From positions 744,001 through 808,000 of the forward strand of contig QYRS01000011.1 of NCBI GenBank assembly GCA_006503535.1: a stretch of 64,000 nucleotides of DNA, in the 5' to 3' direction. Below are positions 50,468 through 61,744 of the stretch, one piece after another. The DNA is from Arthrinium phaeospermum. Its lineage: Eukaryota > Ascomycota > Sordariomycetes > Amphisphaeriales > Apiosporaceae. The position numbers and the translations under genes are program-made. The first letter of the stretch is position 1, and every line of letters starts with the position of its first letter. A model generated the notes under the pieces. That model saw nothing but the letters and a program-made list of their open reading frames with translations, did not search any database and had not been told where the DNA came from.

Positions 50468-52497
50468 TCACATGGACTTGAACTCGGGTAGCTCTCCCCA
50501 CTGCTGGATAAACTTCACAGCGTTGGTGGATTGCACGCACTTGGTGCACGGAGTGAACGGCTTGGAGGAATAGTGATCGCAACGACAGTCATCTCCACTC
50601 TCAAGGTGCTTGAGGGCTCGCAGAAGCGCGGGGCGCAGCATCTTTGCGATGTTGCCAGACCCCGGCAGCTTGAGCTTCGTCAGGAGTGATTCAATTTCCT
50701 CGGACTCCTTCTGCAGAGCTGCGATGGACTCCTCCGTCTGGGCATCCTGGAGGGCGGCGCCGCGCGTGCGCCAGTCGATCAAGCTCTCCGCCACTATAGC
50801 ATCTTGCGCCATCCGTGTCGCAAGGGACACATCATCAAGCGTATGCCGAACGGTGTCCTCGTACATCTTGTGGACTCGCAAGAGTGTCTGATCGCCCTTG
50901 GCGGCTCGCTGGTTGACAAACTCGTTAAGCTTGGTAACTTGTGCCGCCGGGGTCTTGATTGGGTTGCTGAGCGGGATACGAGGCAGGCCCAAAGATTGCA
51001 ACTTCCTTGTGAGAGTCTCCAGAGGGGTGGACTTCGGCTCGGGTCCATCGCTGCGGAGAGTCTTTGAAGTGTTTGCTTCCGCCCGCTGGGTTACCGAGTT
51101 CTTCAATACGAACTTCCTCGCATAGTTGTACGTCATCACCAGGCTCTGATGATGATACACAGCCACCCCAAGACGCTGGGCCAAGATCTGAAGACGTTCA
51201 TTCATGAAATCCAAGCAAGCGCTGATCTGTTTTCTGTTAGTAGTCAGTTGTTGGTCAATAGGGATATGTTGCTCACATAGTCGCATATGACCTCCTGCTG
51301 TAGACTCCTTCTCTCTGTGCTGAGGTCGAATCTTCTCAAGATGGGACCAAGAAGCTGCTTCTCAGCAGCCATATGCGCCACAGGGACGACCTCTTCCCAC
51401 AGCGACTGGATTTCCTCTAGGATAGCAACCATCTCAGCCTCGACGGCCTGGTTGTATTCATGTGCGGCGGGGGCCGAGCTGTTGTATGTTTGAGCAGCCT
51501 CGCGGAAAGCCGTGTTAAGCGATACGCGGCAGTTTCGAACATGCACATAAACCTCCCTAACGAGACATTAGCTGCAGGTTCACCCGGTAACCAAGTGCGT
51601 AATGCTTACTCGCTGGCGTAGTAGCGGGCCGCCTCCATTATCTCGGAATTGTTCTTGGTTCCGGGGTTCAGCTCCCAACCCAGAGCCTGGAGCTTCTTGA
51701 GTAATGTGTCGTAGGGAGTCGGCGATTGAGTCCATGGATACGGTTGTATCTGAACCGGAAGAGAGTACCGGCTGTGGCGACAGTTCTCATCGCATGTGTG
51801 GCTTTCTTGGTCAGCGCGGAGGAGATTGGCAAGAGTATCAGCATGATGCTTAATCTGCTCTTCTTTCTCTTTGGCCTGACAAAATAATGAGCGGTGGGAT
51901 GAGTAATAGAAGGGCGGTACCATACCTCTTCCTCAAGCCTGGATTTCTCTTCAAGTAGGGCGAGTCTCTTCGTCTCCTCCATTGCACTACGTTGGTCAAT
52001 CCATGTGCCACCGGTACGCAAAGCCGCAATCTGACGGGCGATGTGAGTCTGGTGAGTAGCCAGCTGCTTCTCGATCGCGTCCGTGAACTGGTCCATGTCG
52101 GCTATGGCATCACGAAGTTGATCGAAAGTCACGCTTGAGCTCGACATTTCAGCCGCCGCCATGAGCTTCTCCAATTCGCCGGTTTTCTTCAACTTTTCAA
52201 TGCTGGGTACCATTGGTCAGTGATGCAGAAGGCTAGGTAGGCATGGGACGTAACTTACAAGTCCAGCTCATCGACAGTCAGAGCCTTCAAAGGAGCCGCA
52301 TAGTTGAGAATCCCATATTGGGCCCACATCCTGCCCAGCACAGGGTCGAAGGTCACCAAGTCCCTGACCCGTCGCTTTTCTTCAAGGGTAGTGATCTCGA
52401 GCATATCACAGAGATGGTTGAGCCCATCTGTTGAAGTGCTACGGTCCTCCGCACGGCTCTCCACCGTCGATTTCTTTGCTGCTGGATCCAAAGGCAT
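50468..52497 (-). CDS. Coiled-coil protein, possible augmin (HAUS3-like) subunit
   Basis: Five exons (52497-52259, 52202-51926, 51875-51610, 51556-51277, 51226-50468) encode 606 residues. All four introns are 50-56 bases with standard borders and matching phases. The protein is mainly alpha-helical. The N-terminal 80 residues include FDPVLGRMWAQYGILNYAAP and then VDELDFIEKLKKTGELEKLM. A coiled coil with EETKRLALLEEKSRLEEE and AKEKEEQIKHHAD follows. The middle holds a Cys/His patch (CDENCRHSRY) and PTPYDTLLKKLQALGWEL, and the C-terminus has CRCDHY and CTKCVQS Cys pairs. I do not firmly recognise the family. Length and the N-terminal globular plus long coiled-coil layout recall augmin subunit HAUS3, which recruits gamma-tubulin to spindle microtubules. 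That is a hypothesis; another cytoskeletal coiled-coil protein is equally possible. Confidence 0.7.
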
Positions 52498-53767
52498 CTT
52501 TCACGCAGTTCGCATGACCTGCCAATCTTGTTCCTAATGAGCACATGTCAGCTTCTAGGAACGAGTGACCCTACGTGGCTTACATGGTTGTGTTGCCCTG
52601 AAGAGATTCCGACATCCGGGGGGTACCTACGACAACGTGAGACTTGACCGCCAGCGACAATCAAGATGTACCGTGAAGCTTGAGAGGATAAGCAATCTCG
52701 GTTCCTTGTACCTCTTGTGGCAACTGCACACTTCAACCAGCTTGGATATAGTATTTCCTCGGGAGGAACTGATCAAGTGAATGTTGATGCGTAAGAAGTA
52801 AGTATCGTGACGCGTGCCTCACGTTCTACCGATTGTTTGGGCGCCGTCGCGCTGGGCAATCGATGGTTGGTGGGATTGATCCACCCGCGCGATCCAAAGA
52901 ATGGTCGATGCGAAGTGCAAAGACTGATGGCACCGATCGGGAAAGCTCCAAAATGGGAAAATGCCAAATTCGATCCTGTAGAGCCTCAAGATGCCCGGTT
53001 CTGGCTTTAGTTCTGTGAAAGGTAATACTTCTGGTTCGGCGTCACCGCCAATGGAGATGCAAAAAGACGTCGCGCGGGCTAGTTGCTAGTTGATGGGTTG
53101 GTTCCCCAAGCATCCGAAAGCGTGCATGTGTAAATCGGGGCGGCGTGGGTTTGAGTTAAGCTTCCGGGTGGGCTGCTGACTGTCAACGGTAACTAAAACG
53201 GCCGGCCACTGACATGTACGACAAGACGACAAGCACCAATAACCTCGTGTACCGAAATAATCCTGTAGAGCTAAGACAAGATTCAAGCGGTGCAATTGTA
53301 GGCGAGTGAGCAGCATCTTCAATGCATCTTGTACATATGTAATTGCATGTTCATACATACAAGCAAGTGTACAGTGCAGGAGGGGGCTTGGGCTTGGGGA
53401 TTTCAGAAGGCGAAGCAGCGAGGGGCAGTCAATCCCCCACCAACACAGCAGCAGCTACTACTAATCAGACTACTCCTACTCAGTCGTTCCTGATACTCGA
53501 TGCAAGATGGCATCCATTAGGACTATTCTGCAACTGTTGGCTGGTACAAAATCTATGTGAGATATCAACCAGCCCGGATCGATTGGGGTGAGTGTGTGCA
53601 TGGAGGTACATGTACATCCTACCAGAATACCACACACAGCCGTTTCAAGCCCCGTGGCGTGCTAAGAAGACCCAACGCCATTGGGTGCGGCAGTGGAAAG
53701 GACTCGCCTACGGAGCCAATTAGGGGCAACGTACATACATCGGATTTCTGTAGCGCACCAAATGACA
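52498..53767. other. Intergenic, 1.3 kb, left of the inverted-repeat element
   Basis: No gene is supported. The part near 52498-52800 probably holds the promoter and leader of the coiled-coil gene. Confidence 0.5.
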
Positions 53768-53769
53768 TA

Positions 53770-53798
53770 CAGAGAACGCTCATCCGAACTGCATCCAC
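53770..53798 (+). repeat. Left terminal inverted repeat
   Basis: Begins CAGAGAACGCTC and continues CATCCGAACTGCATCC. It matches the reverse complement of 54238-54266 at 27 of 29 positions; differences are at positions 5 and 7. Confidence 0.9.
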
Positions 53799-54237
53799 TT
53801 CCATTTTCCCACCAAAAATCGCGAAATCGCTATGTTTTAATAAAATTATAATAATTCTAATTAAATAGTTAAAAAAATAAAGAAAATTGTATTTTAATTT
53901 AGTTAACAAAAATATCATTTTATACAATTTAAAAAGTTTTAAAATTAATTTTCGTAGAACGGTGAATATTTAAAGGTTAAAATAAATATTTTTTCCACCT
54001 CTCCCATAGAAACCGAGTATGTTTTATATGGGAAACGAACTTTTAAAAATAATATTTTATTTTAAAGCTATATAACTTTTTAAATCCTTTATTTAATTAA
54101 TAAAAGAAAAAAGAGAAAGATATTATTTAATAAAAATAAGAATATTTGATTTTTATTTTAAAATTATAAAGCGTGGTTAATTTATTATGAATTTTTAAAA
54201 ACATAGTAAAATTGCTGTTTTTGCGGGCAATTCGAGG

Positions 54238-54266
54238 GTGGATGCAGTTCGGATGAGCGGTGTCTG
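54238..54266 (-). repeat. Right terminal inverted repeat
   Basis: Reverse complement begins CAGACACCGCTC and continues CATCCGAACTGCATCC, the partner of 53770-53798. Confidence 0.9.
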
Positions 54267-54268
54267 TA

Positions 54269-56109
54269 GTTTAGGTACCGGCACTGCACACCACCTCACC
54301 TTGGAACCCTGGCCTCATCAAAGCATCGCATCAACCAGTCAACAGGTGCATACACGTATGTAAACTGCCTACCTAAGTATACAAGATATCGCATCGGAAC
54401 GCACGGGCCTGACGCAACTGCACATCACCGCCGGACCGTTCCTGGCGAGCTTGGATCGGCCCAAGTATATCCTTGTTGGGGAAGCCGCAAGCATCCGTTG
54501 AAGCGCACCTGCGTGCATGCTGATTGGGTCTCTCGGCCTGCTCGTTTTCACCTCCCTCTCTCCTCACCGTCATGCTTTGCAAACGCTGTGATGATGATAG
54601 ACTGGCGCTCGGCATGGCTTGGGCCGTGGACGAGCGAGCAAGTTACACCACCAAGGGCTAAGGATTCTGGCCAAGGGCATTGTATGCCTCGAAGCGAGAG
54701 AAGATTCGCTGCTAAGTGCGCAGCAGACTCCAGCACGCAACCTAGTCGACGATCTCGCCTACCACTGACTGTCCGCTTGAGTCCGCGAAACGACCTGGTT
54801 AGCGGAGTTGCTGATTCTTCATGGATTACAAGCTGGGTCCCTTGCGACACTCGATTTGGTGAACCTGCCTAAAAGCTACGCAAGCTTCTCCCGGAGCCCC
54901 AAGAGGTCCAGCCCGCAGTGGACATGTGCTTGGTACATGATGCGGTTTGTATTGTGGATGTGTTGTCGTTGGCTGTTGGCTAACTTCCCCATTGTCGTTG
55001 CTTCTGTCACACATTTCCGTTTGCACACCACGCCCACGCTCTGAATGGTCGACGGGAACCGGCCTGTGTCACCGCTACCCTGCGGACAACCCACTCTACT
55101 TGTTTAATCACCCTACTTGGCATGGCCCGAAAGGGCTTAGAAAACGAACAGAAAACAGGAGAGTTACCTCGTATCTGACGGCAATAACCCGAGGAGGACC
55201 ACTGGTTCATACACGCCCAAACACACACAACCACAGATCCAGGGACCGTTCCACCATGGCCCACGCCCTATGTGCTGGCTGGCGGGTTTGAAGGGAAAGG
55301 AAATCCTTCATAGCCTGCGAGCAAGAGAACGCATATTCGGCCTGGCTCGTGATACATATTGTTTTGTTGGTTTCCCAGCCACAACCAACACCCTCTTTGG
55401 GGGCAGCCTTGCCAGCATCTGATAGACCAACGACAGTGGTCGTAGATATACCCGGCTATGTATGCAGTTGGCTTCCTATGTGCCGAGCCGCTCCCACACT
55501 GCTTTCCCGACTGGATCCATGCTGGCAAGTGACAGTACCCGCGATCTGCCGGAAGCTCACGGCTAACTGTGGCGAGGCTATATTGAGTTTGGATGCCGTG
55601 CTCAGTACGAGTCGCCTGTTTGTACACCTTTGGTCGTTATCGTGCCTGTTTCACACCTGCTTCTAGGCCACATCTAGCTGTCCACCTGCACTGCACGACG
55701 GCGTGGAACATGGGCTGGGTATCTACTTTCGTCGTCCCCAGTAGTTCGATTCTGTACATCGAAGTGCCAACACCTCGGATTCGCCCCATGGGAAATCCTC
55801 GCTTCCCGCCAGAGACTTGACCATGTGCTCGTATGCTCGGGAGGGATTGGCGTCCCGGAGCCTTCCCTGCAGAAGCGGACTATTCGGCTCGACGTGCACC
55901 ACTTTAGCCTGCCATGATTGCATTCGCAAACGGCTGGCTCTTTCCTATATCTTGGCCACTTCCCGACACCTTGTCTCAAGATGAGAATTGATTCAAGACA
56001 TCCTCACCAACAGCCCCTCCCTGTTTGCAGCCATCACTTGCTGCAAGTCTCTGAACAACCTGTTTATAATACCCCTTGTACAACGTCTTTTGCTACATTG
56101 TATTAGAAT
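54269..56109. other. Intergenic, 1.8 kb, right of the inverted-repeat element
   Basis: No gene is supported. Frames of 60-120 codons occur on both strands without recognisable domains. The right end is the promoter of the LrgA-LrgB gene. Confidence 0.5.
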
Positions 56110-57924
56110 ATGACTTTGATTTCTCAGATATGCCTGGCCGTTAAGTCGCCTGAAACTGCGGCCAGGTATAGAAATGCGGCCATCGGAATCCTCTTCGTGC
56201 CCCTGACTCAGCTGGCGGTGGTGCCCATTCAGACGAGCCTCGGGTCGCATGGGATCACATTACCAGCATCTGTGCTGGTCATGCTGATGGTCACTATGGT
56301 AATGCTCGTTGCCAACTTGGCCTCTGGGGGTGTCAACAACTTCTATATCCGATACATGAAGGGGCCGGTGAGTCAAACCGCCCTGTCTCCAACTTGGATG
56401 TCGGTCGACCAGTGACTAATCATCGCACTTTTATAGACCGACTTCCTCGGACGCCATATGGCATTCGGCTTTGTCCCCCCGTTCGTTATGCTAAGCAAGG
56501 ATCATCTTAATACTGCTGCTGATATACCGCGGATCGCTGGGGCCTTCGGTATGCTATTGGTAATTCGTATATTATCTCTTGACTTGGCTAACTCTATACA
56601 AGTTGTCACCACATTGATCAGCTATGTCGGATGCTATCTCTTCGCGACCGGTAGTTTCAAGCTCGAGTCCAGGTTAAGGGGCCTAGAGAGGAAAGTGGGA
56701 GATATCGAGAGCCAACCCGAGCAAACAATGGTTCTGTCCACGAAAGCGTCATCTGCGAAGCGAGTGTCTCAGATGTCCCAACTCACTATGAGGATGGTTA
56801 ACAACGAGTCCCTATCTTCCATTGATACGTTCAGTTCACCCCCGGCCGGCATGGAGTTCCTCGTACGCACGTCACCTCTGTGGATCGCTCTGGTCCTCGT
56901 CCTGGCCGTCGGCCTGCCGATTTACTGTGCTACGGGATACGACATGCCTTTCGAGGCATTCTATTTCGTATTTCTGTGGATCGGCACCATTCTTTTCCAA
57001 CGATCACTCAGGACCTTGAAAACCCTGGCACCCTACCCCCGTCTCAAGTACTCCCTGATTGTCGTCTGCAACCCCGTGCTTATCGTCGCGGCGCTGGGAA
57101 CCGCCTATTTCTGGATCAAGACGGCGGTGACCCACCAGGGCATCGAGGCCGTCCTGGACAGCTTCAAGCGCCACGACGACTGGGCCCAGATCGTGGCCGC
57201 CCTCGCCCAGGACCACGACCCGCGCCAGCACATCGGCGCCGCCGACCTCGCCACGGCGCTGCTCGACGCCGGCATCGTCTCGCTGGGCCTCAAGATGTTC
57301 GAGTACCGCGCGGCGCTCTGGCGCAGCTTCGCGACGGTGCTGTCGACGTCGCTGGCGGCGGCGGTCGCGTCCGTCTTCCTCAACGTCGCCCTGGCCCGCG
57401 CCGTCGGCCTCGCTGCCGCCGAGGCCCTGGCCTTCGCCGCCCGCAACGTCACCATCGCCCTCGGGGCCCCCGCCGTCCTCCACCTCGGCGGCAGCACCAC
57501 CCTCATGAGCGCCCTCGTCATCTTCAGCGGCATGCTCTTCCAGATGACGGGCGACCTCCTCTTCGCCTGGGCCGGCATTCCCGACCGCCGGCTTGCGGGC
57601 GTGGCTGGTGGCGTCGCGAAGGAGAAGGACAGGAGCGGCAACAATAATGCTGCGATGATGGCGACGACGAGCGACAGCGATGTCGAGGATGGCAAGCAAG
57701 AAGACGGTGACGCCATGAGCCAGCATGGCGCGGAATGCAAGATCATCGCCGCCGGCGTCACGGTTGGCATCAACGCGGCCGCCATGGGGACGACACACCT
57801 ACTTGAGCGAGACTCGATGGCCACGGCCTACTCGGCCCTGTCCATGATCATGTTTGGCTGTATCACCGTGGGGTTGACGTCGATACCCACCGTCGCGCAG
57901 GCCTTGAAAGCTCTTGCCGCGTGA
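56110..57924 (+). CDS. LrgA-LrgB fusion membrane transporter (PLGG1-like)
   Basis: Two exons (56110-56367 and 56437-57924) encode 581 residues. The N-terminal third resembles LrgA/CidA: IGILFVPLTQLAVVPIQTSL, GITLPASVLVMLMV and FGFVPPFVMLS. A polar, probably cytosolic linker (about residues 165-245) follows. The rest is LrgB-like, with EALAFAARNVTIALGAP, then STTLMSALVIFSGMLFQMTGDLL, GVTVGINAAAMGTTHLLERD and YSALSMIMFGCITVGLTSIP. The same A-B fusion occurs in the plant plastid glycolate/glycerate transporter PLGG1; bacterial Lrg/Cid pairs influence murein hydrolase release and organic-acid export. About 12 membrane helices are expected. The fungal substrate and membrane are unknown. A polar Asp/Gly/Asn-rich loop near residues 475-515 interrupts the LrgB half. 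Confidence 0.85.
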
Positions 57925-58984
57925 CGGTAGCCTGGCTTGTTCTGTTTCTAGTCTTCCCGACTTATCACATACATAGACATCTTTCATCATTTTTCAGGGG
58001 CTGGGTGGTTATGTCTGTTCAGGTTTATCGGCGCATTGGAGTTATTGAGACTACAGTAGACAGGAATATCAATCGGGCCATGATACCACGCAGGCATGAG
58101 TTTGATGGATAAACATAGATAGCTTAGAGTACGGGTTTTACGATTTTACATGGGATACTAGACGAGATTGCAGAAGCTACGTAGTAATGATAAAGATATC
58201 AAACCACTATCTTGGCCGTTGCTGTACACTCTCGTCTTAGCCAATCAACGAAACTGGAATATCCGCTCCGACTACGCGAGAGACAGAGAATACCTCACAC
58301 GGTCTGGGTTACTTGCCTACCCCATTGCTCATCGCAGACAGGGCATTCTCAACTTTGCCAAGGCACTCTACAGACAGAATGTATCAATAGTATTTCGAGG
58401 TACGGTTTTTTATTATTGTGCGGAGCTTCTCCCATTCGGGATTTCCTTTGAGGAATTCTCAGATAGCATAGATAGAAGCCCTTTTTGGTGTCTTGAGCAT
58501 ATGTAAAGACACGCAGTGTAACAGTAACACTCAGACGCAAAGCGCAGCCCTTCCAGGCTGGACACTTTATCTTCAGATTCTCTCCCGTATCTTGAGATCA
58601 CATGGAATCCCATGTGGCAATTGATTCTTCCTCAATGGTATCTCCCAGGGTCTTTCTTATTCGATTCTGAAGCGCATGTGTCAGCATAAAGGGTCATGGT
58701 ACTGCATGTTGTGCATCGGAAACACAAGAGGCGGTCAGTGTCCCCGAAACCTAGTCAGGGGACCCAACATACGCGTCCAAACGATACATTTGTATGGTAC
58801 CGACGGACGTCATCCTCCTTCCCCGTGCCGCCACGCATGCCGATCTCCGAGATTGGGCTTGCCTGGCGCGGGAGTTCGGCCAGGGCCCCATTCGTCGTCG
58901 TGCATGGTTTGCCACCGTACCCAAGCCGGTGCCAGGTCTGTCAAACAGGACCAAGAACGGATGGAGGCTTGAAGAAAAATGGCG
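57925..58984. other. Convergent intergenic region, 1.1 kb
   Basis: No independent gene is supported. The frame at 58168-58506 starts at TTG. A plausible acceptor for a last exon of the Pin1-type gene lies near 58947-58948 but leads into an unrelated low-complexity frame. Confidence 0.5.
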
Positions 58985-59542
58985 TTAAAGAACGTACCTT
59001 TCAATCAGATGCAGGCCGCTATCCGTCTCGATCACCTCGCTCATCTGGCCGGGCTGCAGCGCAAACGCAGCCTCCTCGAAGGGCTTCTGCATGTCGCCCT
59101 TGCCAAAGTACCCCAGATCGCCGCGCTTGCGGGCGCTGCTGCAGTCGCTCTCGCTCATGGCCAGCTCGCCGAGGGAGATCTCGCCGCGCTTGATGCGGGC
59201 CTCGTGGCCCTGGATGATGGAGCGGGCCTCGTCCTTGGTGCGGGTGATTTCGCTCTCGCGCCACGAGGCGGGGCGGCGGCTGTCGCGGTGCTTGACGAGC
59301 AGGTGGGCGGCGCGGATCTTGTCGGCGGGCTTCTGGGCCCCACCCTGCGAGGCGCTGGTCGAGTGGTGCAGGGCCATGTAGCGCTTCAGCTTCTCCGTGT
59401 CGGTACCGGCCGGGGGCTCCCACCGCGAGATCTTCTCGGCGGCGTTGAAGTAGTAGGGGAGGTTCTTGGAGTTGCTGTGGCGCACCTCCCAGCCGGATGG
59501 CAGACCGCTCTCGTCCTGCGCCGAGGTCACTGAATCAGCCAT
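58985..59542 (-). CDS. Pin1-type parvulin peptidyl-prolyl isomerase
   Basis: A single-exon frame of 185 residues. Pin1/Ess1 isomerases twist phospho-Ser/Thr-Pro bonds and act on the RNA polymerase II tail and cell-cycle proteins. The WW domain at residues 13-45 (LPSGWEVRHSNSKNLPYYFN, SRWEPP) has both Trp residues, 18 and 41. A filamentous-fungus linker of about 30 residues follows. The parvulin domain shows His80 (IRAAHLLVKH), the phosphate-binding Arg pair 89-90 (DSRRPASW), catalytic Cys134 (SDCSSARKRGDLGYF) and His178 (SGLHLIER). The frame ends ERYVL, where GTACGT could also be a donor; the catalytic domain is complete either way. The start ATG at 59542 precedes a normal fungal N-terminus. 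Confidence 0.92.
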   Translation of the reverse strand: MADSVTSAQDESGLPSGWEVRHSNSKNLPYYFNAAEKISRWEPPAGTDTEKLKRYMALHHSTSASQGGAQKPADKIRAAHLLVKHRDSRRPASWRESEITRTKDEARSIIQGHEARIKRGEISLGELAMSESDCSSARKRGDLGYFGKGDMQKPFEEAAFALQPGQMSEVIETDSGLHLIERYVL

Positions 59543-60985
59543 TTGCCAGAAAGTGTAGGAGGGGGAATGTCTCAGGAGTGCAGTGGTATGATAGGCGGAT
59601 GGTTGGCCCGTAAGGTAGTAGGTAACATATGGAACGGGAGTAAAGTTTTGGATAGCACTGGCACATGAACAGCTCGGGGAACATTGGAGGTTTGGGTTTG
59701 GAAATCGGTTATGCGAAAAACACGACGTCATAGGTCCCGTGAATACCTCCTCATACAGGTGCAGTCTGAACTTACCATGATGCCGGGTTTAGTATTTTTA
59801 AATCGTTGTGACGGAGTTGGTTGAGACGATGACGGAGTTCTGGTGTAATACCGAAGGGGAAGTCGCAAAGATGTGAAGAGGCAGGTGGTTGTATGGAAGG
59901 AGAATGGAAGATGGCTGCTTATTATTGATCGTAGGGCACTTGGGTAGGTCGTAGCTGAATGTCTGAGCTGCGTGTGTAGGTAATACCGGCAGGGGAGGCA
60001 GGCAAGCAAGACTGTTTCCCGTCCCTTTTTTGGTTGTCGAGGCACCTCACCAGTTTCCTGCGCTAGGTTAAAGCTTGCGACAGGTACAGGATTCACGCAA
60101 TGAGGGGCAATTTCTATGGAGGTGCCGTCCTATGAGGTAAAGGCAGCCCGGTTTGCCAACTTGGCGCGTTGCTCCGAGAACCAAAAATGGATCCTGTCAC
60201 GCGGCTCGAGGGCGGGGGCTTGAAACGCGGGGGCCGAGAGAAGCTTCGGGTAGAGCAGGCCAGACGGTGGTGGTGATGACGGTGTTCAGTGTTGCGTCGG
60301 TGATGAAATTGCCGAGATATAGGTACATGTATTTGACAAATAGGTTGATACACATCCTGAAGCCATACAAGTAGCTATCTCTATCGTATCTACATACATT
60401 ACACTGCCTAGACGTACTTTAGTAGTGGCTACCTGTGCAAATGGCATCTTGCATTAGACAAATGCAATGCTGGCAGCCGAGCTTGAATGGAATAGAGCTG
60501 GAGGCAGACTGGCGAGCAAGTGAATACAAATGTCGACACTTGCAAGATATTGCCCATACGGAAATGGCCAATTAGTAAACCGGCAGTTCCAGGTATTTCC
60601 AACCAAAATTGCGCTTTCCGTGGAAGACGTTGACCAAAACCGTAATGCTTTTCTAGCTTTGTTTTGATTGGTTGCATGCGTTTCCTGGCTTCCCCGTTTT
60701 TCTTTTGCTGCATGGCCGACAACAAAGTGGCTTGGCAGGGTTATTTCATTCATGGCCATTCCACCCAACGTCTTCTCATCCATCAAAACCATCACCATAT
60801 TCATCGCCCGTCAGGTCAGGCACGTCAATAACCACTCAACATCCATCGTTGCAGTCCAGAATCGCGTAGGCTTCTAGAAACGGGCTCGTCTACCCTGGGA
60901 AAAGGACATATTGGTTTTCAAGGCAAGAGCAAGAACGCGCCTCACAAAGGACCTCAACCGCCATTTTCGCCTCACCACCGTCAAC
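59543..60985. other. Divergent Pin1-rpb9 intergenic region, 1.4 kb
   Basis: No gene is supported. The region holds the promoters of the Pin1-type and rpb9 genes. A minus-strand ATG|GTAAGT around 59770-59780 could belong to an untranslated or very short 5' exon of the Pin1-type gene; I did not include it. Confidence 0.5.
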
Positions 60986-61744
60986 ATGTCCAGCCCCCAG
61001 TCAACCTCAGAGCAGCCGGAGCAGAAGAAGGCGCCCTTCGAGCAGGTCACTTTCAGGTTTTGCTCGGAATGCTCCAACATGCTTTACCCCAAGGAGGACG
61101 AGGACTCCCACAAGCTGCAGTTCACCTGCCGCACCTGCCAGTACACCGAAGAGGCCAACTCAACCTGCGTCTTCCGTAACGTCATGAACAACGCTGTCGG
61201 TGAGACTGCCGGTGTCACCCAGGACGTCGGCTCGGACCCTACGGTTCGTATTCATCTTTCTTTACCCGCTTCTGATTCCGCCCCTTCTGTTGCCGCCCCC
61301 CAGCCCGGTTTTGTCGGTGAGTCCCATGGTTCCGGCACTGAGCCACTCGATCCCGCTTCGGCTGCCGTCTCGGATGCTGCAGAGGGCGACCCTGCCCTTT
61401 GTATGCGCTGCGGCTTCGTCCTGCTGCAGTGCAAAAGATGCGACCGTCCTGCTTCTACGGACCAATACAACGCCCTCGTTATGTCGGACCCGGATTTCGC
61501 AGCAAGGAGGGTCATGCAGTTCATTCACGTGGCCAATGCGTACAAGAACCTCTCGCCCAACGAGCAGGGGATGTGGGAAGTCAACTTCGCTTCCTGCAAA
61601 ATACCCCGCCATACAGAAGATGATCCAGACAGCATCAGTTACTATCTTCCTATGAGCTCGTTGGGGGACTCTGACGCCGATCCCCCAGAGGCTCTCGGTG
61701 TGGAGTCTAATGAGGACGATGATCAGGCCATGCTGTTCTCATAA
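60986..61744 (+). CDS. Alternative rpb9 product: N-terminal zinc ribbon plus novel Cys-rich tail
   Basis: The first rpb9 exon stays open past its donor to a stop at 61744. Read straight through it would give 252 residues. If a 60-base in-frame intron at 61244-61303 (pyrimidine-rich, ending CCCCCCAG) is removed, 232. The tail is unlike RPB9: a CMRCGFVLLQCKRC motif (Cys139, 142, 149, 152 in read-through numbering) followed by FAARRVMQFIHVANAYKNLS, KIPRHTEDDPDSISYYLPM and an acidic end. Third-position A is rare (about 15 of 146 codons after 61303 by hand count), which looks like real coding sequence. It may be an alternative terminal exon or a nested gene sharing the first exon. The family and function of the tail are unknown to me. 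Confidence 0.55.
   Translation: MSSPQSTSEQPEQKKAPFEQVTFRFCSECSNMLYPKEDEDSHKLQFTCRTCQYTEEANSTCVFRNVMNNAVGETAGVTQDVGSDPTVRIHLSLPASDSAPSVAAPQPGFVGESHGSGTEPLDPASAAVSDAAEGDPALCMRCGFVLLQCKRCDRPASTDQYNALVMSDPDFAARRVMQFIHVANAYKNLSPNEQGMWEVNFASCKIPRHTEDDPDSISYYLPMSSLGDSDADPPEALGVESNEDDDQAMLFS

Larger units (their letters stand above)
53768..54268. mobile_element. AT-rich miniature inverted-repeat element with TA flanks
   Basis: A roughly 497-base element (53770-54266) is bounded by 29-base terminal inverted repeats matching at 27 positions, including a perfect 22-base core, and is flanked on both sides by TA. TA duplication with inverted repeats starting CAG is typical of the Tc1/mariner-pogo (Fot1-like) superfamily. 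The interior has no coding capacity and is extremely A+T-rich; 53881-53940 has about 12% G+C by hand count. That fits a nonautonomous copy or a remnant degraded by repeat-induced point mutation. Family assignment is inferred from the termini only. Confidence 0.8.

Noticed and set aside
56560..56602. Possible 43-base intron in the LrgA-LrgB gene
   Set aside because: Removing it shifts the frame into an early stop; continuous reading keeps the membrane protein intact.
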